Assembly: GCA_030789695.1 (NCBI GenBank)
Contig: CM061141.1
Span: 199,071,600 to 199,135,599, forward strand
DNA length: 64,000 nucleotides
Source of the DNA: Scilla litardierei
Taxonomy: Eukaryota > Streptophyta > Magnoliopsida > Asparagales > Asparagaceae
Direction: 5' to 3'
How positions within the stretch are numbered: the first letter of the stretch is position 1; each line of letters starts with the position of its first letter. Position numbers and translations under genes: made by a program. This document shows positions 44,701 through 57,000 of this stretch, piece by piece. The notes beneath the pieces are model-generated. The model did not search any database and had not been told where the DNA came from. It was given only the letters and a program-made list of their open reading frames with translations.

Positions 44701-45016
44701 CGCAATAAGCATCTGCGTGCACGACCGGCAAAATTACGCCCAGTTGTGCGTGTCGTGCGCGGGGGTAAAAGGCCTAGTCTGAATCAATATTCATCCGTGC
44801 ACACGACCGACAAAATTACGCCCCGTCGTGCGAGTCGTGCGCATGGGTTAAAAGGCCTAGTCTGGAGCAATATTCATCGGCGTGCACGACGTGTAAAATT
44901 ACCCCCCGTTGTGCACGTCGTGCACGGGGGTTAAAAGGCCTAGTCTGACGTAATTTCCATCCGCGTGCACGTCGGGCAAAATTACGCCCCGTCATGCGAG
45001 TCGTGCGCGGGGTTAA
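38715..45016 (-). repeat. 83-bp satellite array, block 3, with higher-order structure
   Basis: About 76 monomers. Groups of monomers recur: the ATTCATCTG(A)GCGTACGAC plus GTTTGAAACAA pair occurs at about 38776, 40360 and 42541. From 42528 to 45016 the block is nearly identical to 55459-58130. Local 9-bp expansions (GTTGTGCGC-like) occur at about 38900, 40487-40540 and 42661-42690. It ends at the target duplication of the Copia element. Confidence 0.95.
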
Positions 45017-47533
45017 TGTAGGAATATGGTGCCCTCGAGGCCATTTATTCCTGTGTGAATAGCACAAACATCTTGTTCGAAATAACAGTAAGCTGTTTGG
45101 TAATAATTTATCTAAGTCATATTGTAATGTAGTCAACATTAGATATCAACTTAGGTAAAGTCCTGAGACTTTATGCAAGGTCAAACGGGTATCGAGATGA
45201 GTATCTCGATCATGGAGAAACGTTTGACCGTCTGTAGCATAAGTCTAAAATGGTTCGTGGTCGTAGATGTTTCGAGACAAGGATATCGAAACATCGGATA
45301 GACCATTGTGTCTTAGTCTTCACCGTTTAACGGTGGCGATGATCTCATGATCGCTTGACTTGGCGAAATCGAAGACGAGACACAGGTGCTCATTAGAATG
45401 AGTTCACTGAACGATCCACTAGAGTTATCATATGGTTATATTGACCAATCTGTCAGTAATAACTTTGAGTGATGATAGGATAGTTGGTCTTTTGACTTGA
45501 GGTCATTTTAACGGACCTGTGCGTGAACGGTGCCACTTAGATCAACTGACCTAGCTTCGAGGCAAGGCCTGTCGAAAGGTCTTTTGATTGGGTGTCACTC
45601 GAAACGTACGAGGCGAGTAATGACCAAGAGAGGATTCGTCTCTCCCAGTCAATGGGAGTTAGTGTCGTAGAGTTAGTTCGGTCTTTAGTAAAAACTCTGC
45701 GCAGAGTATGTTGAAAGAAGTCCAACATTTATTGACTAAAGATCGATAGAAACTAACCGAAGTCAAGTTATTGGGGTTGACAGTTTTGACCGTACCCCAG
45801 ACTTGATCTACACGACATAGTTAAGACGAAAAGACTATAACTACGGAATTCATCACGGAAACAGTCAGGTGGTCCCGACAATACTCATGTCAATGAGTCA
45901 ACCATATAATGATGATTCCTGAAGCAGGGACGGCAACCACTGCTCGTGGTCACTGCCGTATAGGGCTTCGAGCCCAACCTGTTGTAAGGGTCAGGCTGTA
46001 GGGTCTCACACAGAGTGCTAACGCTTCGTCTAGTAATAGGTAGAAATTAGTTAGGGAGAATAATTGCATTTTTGATGCAAGGGATGAAATAATTGCATTT
46101 GATGCAATATGATAATTTAAGCTTAAATAGGGACTATTTTGCATTTGATGCAAAAGCGATTAAATGTGTATTAAATTGTTTAATACAATATTTAATAAAA
46201 TAAACGCAAGGAAAAGTTCACGGGTAAGACGGGAATGTCCCGGTCTAGACCCAGGTTTGAACGGCGTCCAAATCGGACACCAAATGCTCCAGTTAGAGCC
46301 AAAACAGCCCAAAGAATCAGACCAGGACAAGCCCAGGCAGAACAGGCTGCCTGGGCTAACCCAGGCGCTGCCTGGGCTAAGCCCAGGCTCGGCCTGGGCT
46401 AGCCAGGCACAAGCCTGGGCCTGGGCTTGGCCCAGGCTTGCGCCTGGGCGAGCCCAGGCCGCCTGGGCTCTCCTAGGCGCGGGCCTGGGCGCGCCCAGGC
46501 GCGGGCTGGGCTCTGCCCAGGCCATTTTGCGCGCCCGATTGATGCAGCGGGGCCCACTGGTGGGCCCCAAGCCTAGGGTTTCGAACCCTAGTCACAGATT
46601 TGCATGACTGCTGATTTCTTTGGCGAAAATCTGATTTTTGTCAATCTTTGGACACTCAATTGGAGGGTCAAACGACCTCCGATTGACGAACGGTTTTTTC
46701 CTATGCGTTCACCGTTGAACGCTTGTCGTATTGATAGGTTGTATCGATCCTGAAGCTCAACGGTGAGTGAGTTAAAATTCATGGAAGTTTGCACTTTGTG
46801 AAGTGCAAACTAACTTGATTTTAACTAACCCAATTATTTAGTCCCACATCGGATTTTGAGAAATGGGGAGAGTCCGCCGCCTATATAAATAGGGGTCTCC
46901 CCCCTTTCTCAAAACTCGTCCCAAGCTCTAGATCTGAGCGGCTCTCGTAAATGTTGGAGCACGCTCGGATCTAAGCTTAAATAAATATTTCCCTATCTCC
47001 CTAAAATTCTGCCTTACTCCTGCGGGCTCTAGCAAAGCCACAAAGGAGTTCGGATTCTGAATCTGAAATCTTGGCGGAGGTTTCACTCGCGTGAAACTTT
47101 CTTCGGCGCGTGGTTGGCTCGGCGGCACGGGGATTGATCGCCTCGGGATGCGGAGCGGTTCGAGGAGCGGTTCGGGGAGTGGTTCAAGGAGCGGCTCGGC
47201 GTGGGACGGGAGCAGCTCGGAAGACGGCGCGGAACATCTCGCCTGCTCCAGGGCTGAGATTCCGGGTATGTGGTTAAAGTAGTTTATTAGCATTAGTTTA
47301 GTTTAATCGCAGTAGGCTAGATCCTTCTTGGGATGGTCAGACCCATCCCAAGTCGGCATAGATCTTGGCATAGGGTCTTGGACCTTAGGGCCAAGTTAAA
47401 AATGTTTTAATTGCATGTTAATTTAGATTAACTAAGTTTTTCTTCCGCTGCTTTTGTTTTTCTGTCTATGTTCCATCCGACTTAGGACGGGACTAGAATT
47501 TTTTGTGCCCTAAGGGACCGCCAATCCCCAACA
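45017..47533 (+). repeat. 5' LTR of the Copia-type element (2517 bp)
   Basis: TGTAGGAATATGG to ...AATCCCCAACA. Contains a 193-bp CCTGGGC / GCCCAGG array (46331-46523), TATATAAATA (46882-46891) and GC-rich downstream sequence. The ORFs in the LTR (such as 46928-47293 minus, identical in both LTRs) are explained by recent LTR duplication, not by selection. Confidence 0.9.
46331..46891 (+). promoter_or_regulatory. TGGGCY / GCCCAG array and TATA box of the Copia-type LTR
   Basis: About 16 copies of GCCTGGGC or its complement in 193 bp, many as facing pairs, about 360 bp upstream of TATATAAATA. TGGGCY is the plant site II core recognised by TCP factors; binding here is inference. In the 3' LTR the array is 251 bp (52790-53040) with about 21 copies. 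Confidence 0.6.
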
Positions 47534-47534
47534 G

Positions 47535-47547
47535 TGGTATCAGAGCC
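47535..47547 (+). other. Primer-binding site, initiator tRNA-Met
   Basis: TGGTATCAGAGCC, complementary to the 3' end of plant initiator tRNA-Met, one base after the 5' LTR. Typical of Copia elements. Confidence 0.95.
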
Positions 47548-50500
47548 AGGTTTGCGTAGCGATCTAGGTACTGCGATTGTATTAAACGTGTTAATGCTTT
47601 TAAATACTTTTAAATGTTTTTAAAGTTATGAGATAATATTTTAAAAATGTTTTAGATGTTCAAAATTCTTTTTTTTTGATATTTTTGAACATGAAAAATT
47701 TTAAAATAACGTTTTAAAATTTATGTGATAATTTTAAAACTAATTTTAAATATTTAAAAGTTTAAATTTATTTTGGATGCCTAAAATTTTTTTTTTGATA
47801 AATTTTTAAGCATGAAAGTCTTTAAAATGGTGTTTTAATTTTATGAGATAATTTTAAAAACTGATTTTAAAGATTAAAATTTTTATGCGATAAATTTTTT
47901 AAATAGCATGCAAAGTTAGTGATTTTAAAATTTAGTTTTTTTTATGAGATAAAAATAAAATATTTTTAAAATCATATTTTAAATTTAAATGTTAAATTTA
48001 TGTATGCAGTCCAAAAATTGTTTATGCGATAAACTTAGTTTATTTAATTGTTAAATAGAAACACACTTTCATTTTATGTTGATAAAATTAGTGTAGCTTT
48101 ATTTTAATGGCTTGTTTATCTTGTCCCTTATTTGATAACACAAGACAACCCTTTAGGTTAGCCATTAAAAATGATTAAAATTTATTACTTGAATTTTAAT
48201 GACATGCTATGTTTTAATAAATCATTAACAACAATATTAAGACCTAATTCCTGATTAGGGTAGTCCTTTAAATGTTTTTTAAATTCTAATTGTTATAATT
48301 AATTTTCATTAAAGGACTTCGCTTCTAGCGTTGTTAATAATAATTTATTAAAATCCTAATAACGATTAGGATAGCACGTGAACCTTATAGTTGATAAGGA
48401 CTTAATAAAAGTTATTAAACAAATCCTAAAAATTTTGAATTTAAGGATTCAACTAGTTGATAGGATTAATTAGTTGTTAATAAAAGCTGTTTAGTCTATG
48501 GCATACATACAAAAATGACAAGCTTCATTCAATGGACCATGATCCAGTCAATGTGCTTGGCTAAGAGCTCTGGGTCAACCCTTGCTAGTCCAAGGGGTAG
48601 TGATCCTGGCTTAGTCAATTCCCTGGCTGAGTTCCGCTGGACCGCAATGTCGCGAATCATGATTGTATGACACCCTGGACTATATCTAAGTCAAATACGT
48701 TAATGATCTTTTTCAAGATTAGCCGTAGCCCTCCTTGTTTTAGGGGTTAGTAACTATAGGACCCGCGTTATAGTTGTTGAGATACACTCAAGCTGTAACC
48801 TGGCAATCTTATAGGAACCAACTTCTTAAATACATAAGATGAAATCTTGACTAACCCTAACCGTCGTCTCGTACCCCGAGCGCCGGCGTAAGTTAAGTCA
48901 ACGATGTAGTCTGCCTAGATGTAGTCTAAGACCTGACCTAAACCGACGTGTCGTGCATACACCGAGCTGAGGGGCAAGTCAGGCTAGACACGAAAACAAG
49001 GGTCCGACTAGACTAGACATGGTGATTTGGATGAGCACACTCATGATCACGAATGGCTAGGGGCAAAAACCGATTAAGATATTCATATCCGATATGATCG
49101 ATGAAGAGTCATCTTCCGATCGCAGAGTCAATCAACTTGTTGAGCTACACTCAAGGTTGTTTAGACTCAAGGTGATCGGAACTCTTACCCATTAATTTTA
49201 ATTCGATTAAATCGTTCGTTATTAAGCTTTAAAACGTTCGTAAAATTAGTGGGAGGATATAGATAGATAAAAGCCAATCTACCTATATTTAATAATGAAC
49301 ATATGCTAAAACTAGGGCAAGACTATGTTTACCGAAAGAATCAATTGATAATATTGGAATTAGTTAACTGGTCAAAAAGTTGATTAATTGAATATCGAGT
49401 CAAATTCTAATTGATAGAATTAAAACTATATTCTCGTTGACATTAAATGACCTTCTAAAGAACAGACTTAAGAAATATGATTTCCTTAAGTTCTGGGTCC
49501 AACAAATAAATTAAAGCCACATGTCACTCGTCTCTATATGAGGCAGCTTGAACATATAGGACATTCAAAGTATGTTTCTCCCTACAACTTGTCGAGCTAC
49601 CCTCAAGGTTGTATGGACAAACAATTTTGATCCGCAAAGTTCGAGAATTCGACTAAACCGTTTGAGTCGAATACGAGTCCATGATCGGTGCAAGACTATG
49701 TATCCCAACCGGATCTTGAGACAAGCAACTTCTTGAGCTACACTCAAGATTGCAAAGCTCAAGCGTTTGGATACATAAGTTGCTTGCATATCTATTTATT
49801 TATGTTGATATCTAAATGTGATTTAGAAAAGGAAGAAGGCACTCCGGAAAGTCAATCGAGTTAAATAGTTTAATTTATCATTAGTAAAGGCATAAGTAGG
49901 AGGAAATGAAAAGGTGACATATTTTGATGTCACGATTTCAGAATAAATTGTTATACAAAAGACGTTTAACACATTTTGACGAATGTCGTCACATTGCTTC
50001 TGAAGTAATGTTCTGTGTTAAGTAATTTGTAAATAACTATATATATATTAAATGTTAATATATAAATACACGAGATAGTAGCAAACTTATATGGTAAAAT
50101 TAGACTAGGCCGTATATAGAGATTAAGCTTCACAAGTCACATAAAGAGGGGTCTGACCTCTCGTATTATGAAGTCTACGGACACTTGTGAGTCTTAGCCT
50201 CTTAGATACAATGGCCGAAACCCATCTGTGAGACAGTGGGAGAATGAGTTGTCGAACTCAGTCTCGTACATACTGATGTACCCGAGTCTATTTTTAACAA
50301 AATAAGTTATTCGTATATTTTACTAAGACACGTGTTCTTGATGAAACGCAAGTCTGATAAAATAAAGAACGAAGTGACTAAAGTATTCGATTAGATCGAA
50401 TGGTCAAATACTTAGCTAAATAAAATCTTGTGTAATTAAAAGAAAATGTGATTTTCTCTCAGATCAAGTCTGTTAACACATCGGTGTGTTAAAAGGTATG

Positions 50501-51370
50501 AATCACACTTAATTAGATTTAGTGTGATCCATTGTAAGTGACTCTGAGTTAAGTCCTCCCTCTGGGATTAAGTCCCAGATAGTAATGCCTAGGTTTTGAT
50601 AAAGTTCTATGAGGACATTATCAATAATATATTCAATAAATCAATCGTACGGAAGTTGTATTATTACTCGAATCTCGTGAGACAGATTGTCGAGTTAGAC
50701 ATCATAACTAATGATGACTTAGTCAACTTCTAGGATGAAATCCGGAGTAGTAACTCCGATTTAAAACTTGATGCAGGTCCGTGTGTGTAAATAAATTTGA
50801 GAATTTAGTTTACGTGCCCAAGGAAAATGTTTCCTCACTTTCTGCAAGTAAATCTTTAAGTGAAGTACAATAATGTTGGACGGGAACGGTTTTTCATCCT
50901 AATTTCTTTAAAACGGATTATGATGAAACCGGTTTCGCCAACAGATGTGTACAGATCTACTCGGATCAAAGCCGATGTAAAACGCTTAAGTTGACCATGA
51001 AAATTTGCGCATTCACTTATAAGTTCGTTTTTCTAAATATGATTTAGACGAACCAACTTATATGAATTAGCCAGATAGTTTTCAAGGTCAGTGGGAGCGT
51101 ATAAATTACATGCGATGCATCAAAGAGATGGAACATATATTTTGATTAAGTAATCAAAGAGTTTGATTATTTATCAGAAATAGATATGAACCATTTGCAA
51201 TGACCAATAACTAATTTAAAATTATTATCGTAAGGTACGATGAACTGGATAAGATCCAGGAAAATAAAATATTATAGATTCTGATAGACCAAATGAATTA
51301 TTTGAATGAGATTCAAATGGTTGGTCTAACATAAACATAGAAACCCCTTAAGTCTATAGTGTAGACGGTT
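47548..51370 (+). other. Non-coding interior of the Copia-type element with repeated hairpins
   Basis: AT-rich, T/A homopolymer runs at 47650-48000, stop codons in all frames, no gag or pol signature. Four related hairpins around GAGCTACACTC occur at about 48775-48800, 49137-49160, 49586-49612 and 49727-49753. Their outer arms differ but still pair (CAACTTG with CAAGGTTG; GCAACTT with AGATTGC). These might be packaging or replication signals; unproven. Confidence 0.7.
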
Positions 51371-51475
51371 TTAGCAGATCCACTCACGAAGGCTCTATCA
51401 CATGAAGTCGGGAAAACTTATGTGTAAAAATGATATTAGATATCGAGATAAATGGGCCTGAGTGCAAGTGGGAGA
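51371..51475 (+). pseudogene. Relic of the Copia polyprotein C-terminus and polypurine tract
   Basis: The frame at 51371-51406 reads LADPLTKALSHE, the usual last motif of Copia RNase H (ADPLTK). It is followed by a stop-containing tail and AAGTGGGAGA, the polypurine tract directly before the 3' LTR. This shows the element descends from a coding Copia ancestor. Confidence 0.7.
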
Positions 51476-54050
51476 TGTAGGAATATGGTGCCCTCGAGGC
51501 CATTTATTCCTGTGTGAATAGCACAAACATCTTGTTCGAAATAACAGTAAGCTGTTTGGTAATAATTTATCTAAGTCATATTGTAATGTAGTCAACATTA
51601 GATATCAACTTAGGTAAAGTCCTGAGACTTTATGCAAGGTCAAACGGGTATCGAGATGAGTATCTCGATCATGGAGAAACGTTTGACCGTCTGTAGCATA
51701 AGTCTAAAATGGTTCGTGGTCGTAGATGTTTCGAGACAAGGATATCGAAACATCGGATAGACCATTGTGTCTTAGTCTTCACCGTTTAACGGTGGCGATG
51801 ATCTCATGATCGCTTGACTTGGCGAAATCGAAGACGAGACACAGGTGCTCATTAGAATGAGTTCACTGAACGATCCACTAGAGTTATCATATGGTTATAT
51901 TGACCAATCTGTCAGTAATAACTCTGAGTGATGATAGGATAGTTGGTCTTTTGACTTGAGGTCATTTTAACGGACCTGTGCGTGAACGGTGCCACTTAGA
52001 TCAACTGACCTAGCTTCGAGGCAAGGCCTGTCGAAAGGTCTTTTGATTGGGTGTCACTCGAAACGTACAAGGCGAGTAATGACCAAGAGAGGATTCGTCT
52101 CTCCCAGTCAATGGGAGTTAGTGTCGTAGAGTTAGTTCGGTCTTTAGTAAAAACTCTGCGCAGAGTATGTTGAAAGAAGTACAACATTTATTGACTAAAG
52201 ATCGATAGAAACTAACCGAAGTCAAGTTATTGGGGTTGACAGTTTTGACCGTACCCCAGACTTGATCTACACGACATAGTTAAGACGAAAAGATTATAAC
52301 TACGGAATTCATCACGGAAACAGTCATGTGGTCCCGACAATACTCATGTCAATGAGTCAACCACATAATGATGATTCCTGAAGCAGGGACGGCAACCACT
52401 GCTCGTGGTCACTGCCGTATAGGGCTTCGAGCCCAACCTGTTGTAAGGGTCAGGCTGTAGGGTCTCACACAGAGTGCTAACGCTTCGTCTAGTAATAGGT
52501 AGAAATTAGTTAGGGAGAATAATTGCATTTTTGATGCAAGGGATGAAATAATTGCATTTGATGCAATATGATAATTTAAGCTTAGATAGGGACTATTTTG
52601 CATTTGATGCAAAAGCGATTAAATGTGTATTAAATTGTTTAATACAATATTTAATAAAATAAACGCAAGGAAAAGTTCACGGGTAAGACGGGAATGTCCC
52701 GGTCTAGACCCAGGTTCGAACGGCGTCCAAATCGGACACCAAATGCTCAAGTTAGAGCCAAAACAGCCCAAAGAATCAGACCAGGACAAGCCCAGGCAGA
52801 ACAGGCTGCCTGGGCTAACCCAGGCGCTGCCTGGGCTAAGCCCATGCTCAGCCTGGGCTAGCCAGGCACAAGCCTGGGCTTAGCCCAGGCGCGGCCTGGG
52901 CAAGCCCAGGCGCAAGCCTGGGCTAAGCCCAGGCGCGCCTGGGCTCTGCCCAGGCGCGGGCCTGGGCGCGCCCAGGCGCCTGGGCGAGCCCAGGCGCGGC
53001 CTGGGCTCTGCCCAGGCGCGGCCTGGGCTCTGCCCAGGCCATTTTGCGCGCCCGATTGATGCAGCGGGGCCCACTGGTGGGCCCCAAGCCTAGGGTTTCG
53101 AACCCTAGTCACAGATTTGCATGACGGCTGATTTCTTTGGCGAAAATCTGATTTTTGTCAATCTTTGGACACTCAATTGGAGGGTCAAACGACCTCCGAT
53201 TGACGAACGGTTTTTTCCTATGCGTTCACCGTTGAACGCTTGTCGTATTGATAGGTTGTATCGATCCTGAAGCTCAACGGTGAGTGAGTTAAAATTCATG
53301 GAAGTTTGCACTTTGTGAAGTGCAAACTAACTTGATTTTAACTAACCCAATTATTTAGTCCCACATCGGATTTTGAGAAATGGGGAGTGTCCGCCGCCTA
53401 TATAAATAGGGGTCTCCCCCCTTTCTCAAAACTCGTCCCAAGCTCTAGATCTGAGCGGCTCTCGTAAATGTTGGAGCACGCTCGGATCTAAGCTTAAATA
53501 AATATTTCCCTATCTCCCTAAAATTCTGCCTTACTCCTGCGGGCTCTAGCAAAGCCACAAAGGAGTTCGGATTCTGAATCTGAAATCTTGGCGGAGGTTT
53601 CACTCGCGTGAAACTTTCTTCGGCGCGTGGTTGGCTCGGCGGCACGGGGATTGATCGCCTCGGGATGCGGAGCGGTTCGAGGAGCGGTTCGGGGAGCGGT
53701 TCAAGGAGCGGCTCGGCATGGGACGGGAGCAGCTCGGAAGACGGCGCGGAACATCTCGCCTGCTCCAGGGCTGAGATTCCGGGTATGTGGTTAAAGTAGT
53801 TTATTAGCATTAGTTTAGTTTAATCGCAGTAGGCTAGATCCTTCTTGGGATGGTCAGACCCATCCCAAGTCGGCATAGATCTTGGCATAGGGTCTTGGAC
53901 CTTAGGGCCAAGTTAAAAATGTTTTAACTGCATGTTAATTTAGATTAACTAAGTTTTTCTTCCGCTGCTTTTGTTTTTCTGTCTATGTTCCATCCGACTT
54001 AGGACGGGACTAGAATTTTTTGTGCCCTAAGGGACCGCCAATTCCCAACA
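51476..54050 (+). repeat. 3' LTR of the Copia-type element (2575 bp)
   Basis: Matches 45017-47533. The 58-bp length difference equals the difference between the two CCTGGGC arrays (251 versus 193 bp), so the rest of the LTRs are collinear without net indel. TATATAAATA at 53399-53408. Ends ...TTCCCAACA, followed by GTTAA. Confidence 0.9.
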
Positions 54051-57000
54051 GTTAAAAGGCCTAGTCTGACGCAATTTCCATCCCCGTGCACGATGAGCCA
54101 AATTACGCCCCGTTGTGCGTGTCGTGTGCAGGGGTTAAAAGGCCTAGTCTGACGCAATTCCATCCCCGCGCACGACGGGAAAAATTATTCCCTGTTGTGC
54201 GTGTCGTTCGTGGGGGTTAAAAGGTCTAGTCTGACACAATATGCATCCGTGCGCATGACGGGTACAAATTACGCCCCGTTGTGCGCATCGTGCACGGGGG
54301 GTTAAAAGGCCAAGGCTGACACAATTTCCATCGCCGCGCACGACGTGAAAAATTACGCCCCGTTGTGCGCCTCGTGCGCGGGGTTGAAAGGCATACTCTG
54401 ACGCAATTTCCATCCGCGCGCACGACCGGCAAAATTACTCCCTGTTGTGCGTGTCATGCGCGGGGGTTAAATGGCCTGTCTGACGCAATATCCATCCCCG
54501 CGCTCGACCGGCAAATTTACGTCCTGTTGTGCGTGCCATGTGCGGGGGTTAAAAGGCCTAGTCTGATGCAATTTCCATCCGCGCGCACGACCGGGAAAAT
54601 TACGCCCTGATGTGTGCATCGTGCGCGGGGGTTAAAAGGCCTAGTCTGAAACAATATCCATCCCCGTGCACGACGGGTAAAATTACTCCACGTTCTGCGC
54701 ATCGTGCGCGGGGGTTAAAAGGCCTAGTCTGATGCAATATGTATCCGCGCGCACGACCGACAAAATTATGCGCCATCGTGCACGTCGTGTGCGGGGGTTA
54801 AAAGGCCTAGTCTGAAGCAATATTCATCCGCGCGCATGATTGGCAAAATTGCGCCCCGTCGTGCGTGTCGTGCACGTGGGTTAATGGCCTAGTCTAAAGC
54901 AATATGCATTCGTGGGCACGACGGGCAAAATTACGCCCCGTTGTGCACATCGTGCATGGGGGTTAAAAGGCCTAGTCTGATGCAATTTCCATCTGTGCGC
55001 ACACCGGGAAAAATTACGCCCCGTTCTGCCCGTCGTGCGCGGGGGTTAAATGGCCCTGTCTGACGTAATTTCCTTCCCTGCACACGACCGGCAAAATTAC
55101 TCCCCGTTGTGCACGTCGTGCGCGGGGGTTAAATGGCGTAGTCTAAACCAATATCCATCCCCGTGCACGGCGGACAAAATTACGCCCCGTTATGCGCGTC
55201 GTGTGTGGGGGTTAAAGGCCTTATCTAACGTAATTTCCATCCGTGTGCACATCGGGCAAAATTACGCCCCGTTGTGCGCGTCGGGCTCGGCGGTTAAAAG
55301 GCCTAGTCTGACGCAATATTTATCCGTGCGCATGACCAGCAAAATTTCGTCCCGTTGTACGCGTCGTGCGCGGGGTTAAAAGGCCTAGTCTGACGCAATA
55401 TTTATCCGTGCGCATGACCAGCAAAATTACGTCCCGTTCTGCGCGTCGTGCGCGTGTGTTAAAAGTCCTAGTCTGAAGCAATATTCATCTGAGCGTACGA
55501 CCGACAAAATTACGCCCAGTTGTGCGCGTGGGTTAAAAGGCCTAGTTTGAAACAAAATTCATCTGCGCGCTCGACGGGAAAAATTATGCCCCGTTGTGCG
55601 CGTTGTGCGCGTTATGCGTGTCGTGCGCGGGGGTTAAAAGGCCTAGTCTGACGCAATTTCTATCCTCATGTATGTTGGGCAAAATTACGCCCCATTGTGC
55701 GCATCGTTTGCGGGGGGTTAAAAGGCCTAGTCTGACGCAATTTCCATCTACGTGCATGCCGGGAAAAATTACGCCCCGTTGTGCGCATCATTCGCGGGGG
55801 TTAAAAGGCCTAGTCTGACACAATTTCCTTCCCCGTGCACGACGGGCAAAATTACACCTCGTTGTGCGCGTCGTGCGTGGGGGTTAAAAGGCCTAGTCTG
55901 AAGCAATTTACATCCCCGAGCTCGACGGGCAAAATTACGCCCCATTGAGCGCGTCGTGCGTGGGGGTTAAAAGGCCCAGTCTGACGCAATTTGCATCCGC
56001 ACGCACGACGTGCAAAATTACACCCCGTTGTGCCCATCGTGCACGGGGGTTAAAAGGCATAGTCTGAAGCAATTATCATCCCCACGCACGACAGGCAAAA
56101 TTACGCCTCGTTGTGCACATTGTGCACGGGGATAAAAAGGCCTAGTCTGACGCAATAAGCATCCGCGTGCACGACTGACAAAATTACGCCCAGTTGTGCT
56201 CGTCGTGCACGGGGGTTAAAAGGCCTAGTCTGAAGCAATATTCAATTGTGCGCACGACCGACAAAATTACATCCCGTCATGTTCATCGTGCCCGTGGGTT
56301 AAAAGGCCTAGTCTGAAGCAATATTCATCCGTGCGCACGACGTGCAAAATTAGTCCCCGTTGTGCACATCGTGCGCGTAGGTTAAAAGGCCTAGACTGAT
56401 GCAATTCCCATCCGCACGCACTCTGAGCAAAATTACGCCACGTTGTTCACGTCGTGCGCGGGGTTAAAAGGCCTAGTCTGACGCAATTTCCATCCCAGCG
56501 CACGACGGGCAAAATTACGCCCCGTTGTGCGCACGTGCGCGGGGGTTAAAAGGCCAAGTCTGACGCAATTTCCATCCTCACGCACGACGGGCAAAATTAT
56601 GCCCCGTTGTGCCCATCGTGCGTGGGGGTTAAAAGGCCTAGGCTGACGCGATGTTGGAAACTTATTTTATGGATATTCTGAGATGTCTCTTTTGTCTCAA
56701 TTCATTATTATTATCTTTGTTTCGTTCGCGTTGCAAGGACCTGCTGTTTTAAATTGATCGACGCTTATCGGACTTGCAGCTTTGTAGCTTCAAGTCTGAG
56801 CGGACCTTCTCACGCTTCGCCTCCATATTTTTGGGAAGCGGGGCGTGACAGCACACGACGTGGAAGATTATGCCCAGTTGTGCGGGTCTGCACGTGGGTT
56901 AAAAGGCCTAGTCTGACGCAATTTCCATCCGCGCACACGACTGGCAAAATTACGCCCCGTTGTGTCTGTCGTGCGCGGGGGTTAAAAGGCCTAGTCTGAA

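Larger units (their letters stand above)
45017..54050 (+). mobile_element. Young Copia-type element with non-coding interior (LARD-like)
   Basis: Two near-identical LTRs (TGTAGGAATATGG...CCAACA), initiator-Met primer-binding site, polypurine tract and a perfect 5-bp target duplication GTTAA (45012-45016 and 54051-54055) define the element. By eye the LTRs differ at about 15 positions outside a variable repeat array, which suggests a recent insertion. The 3.9-kb interior has no gag or pol frame, only a relic of the end of a Copia polyprotein, so it must have been mobilised by another element. The intact empty site is preserved in a paralogous satellite unit at about 58128-58140. Confidence 0.9.

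Noticed and set aside
46164..46607. 147-codon Pro/Gly/Ala/Trp-rich ORF across the CCTGGGC array (and opposite-strand frames here and at 52858-53112)
   Set aside because: Generated by the short repeat; length and sequence change between the two LTRs of the same element.
46928..47293. 121-codon minus-strand ORF identical in both Copia-type LTRs (also 53445-53810)
   Set aside because: Identity follows from LTR duplication at insertion; no family recognised and it lies across the transcript leader.
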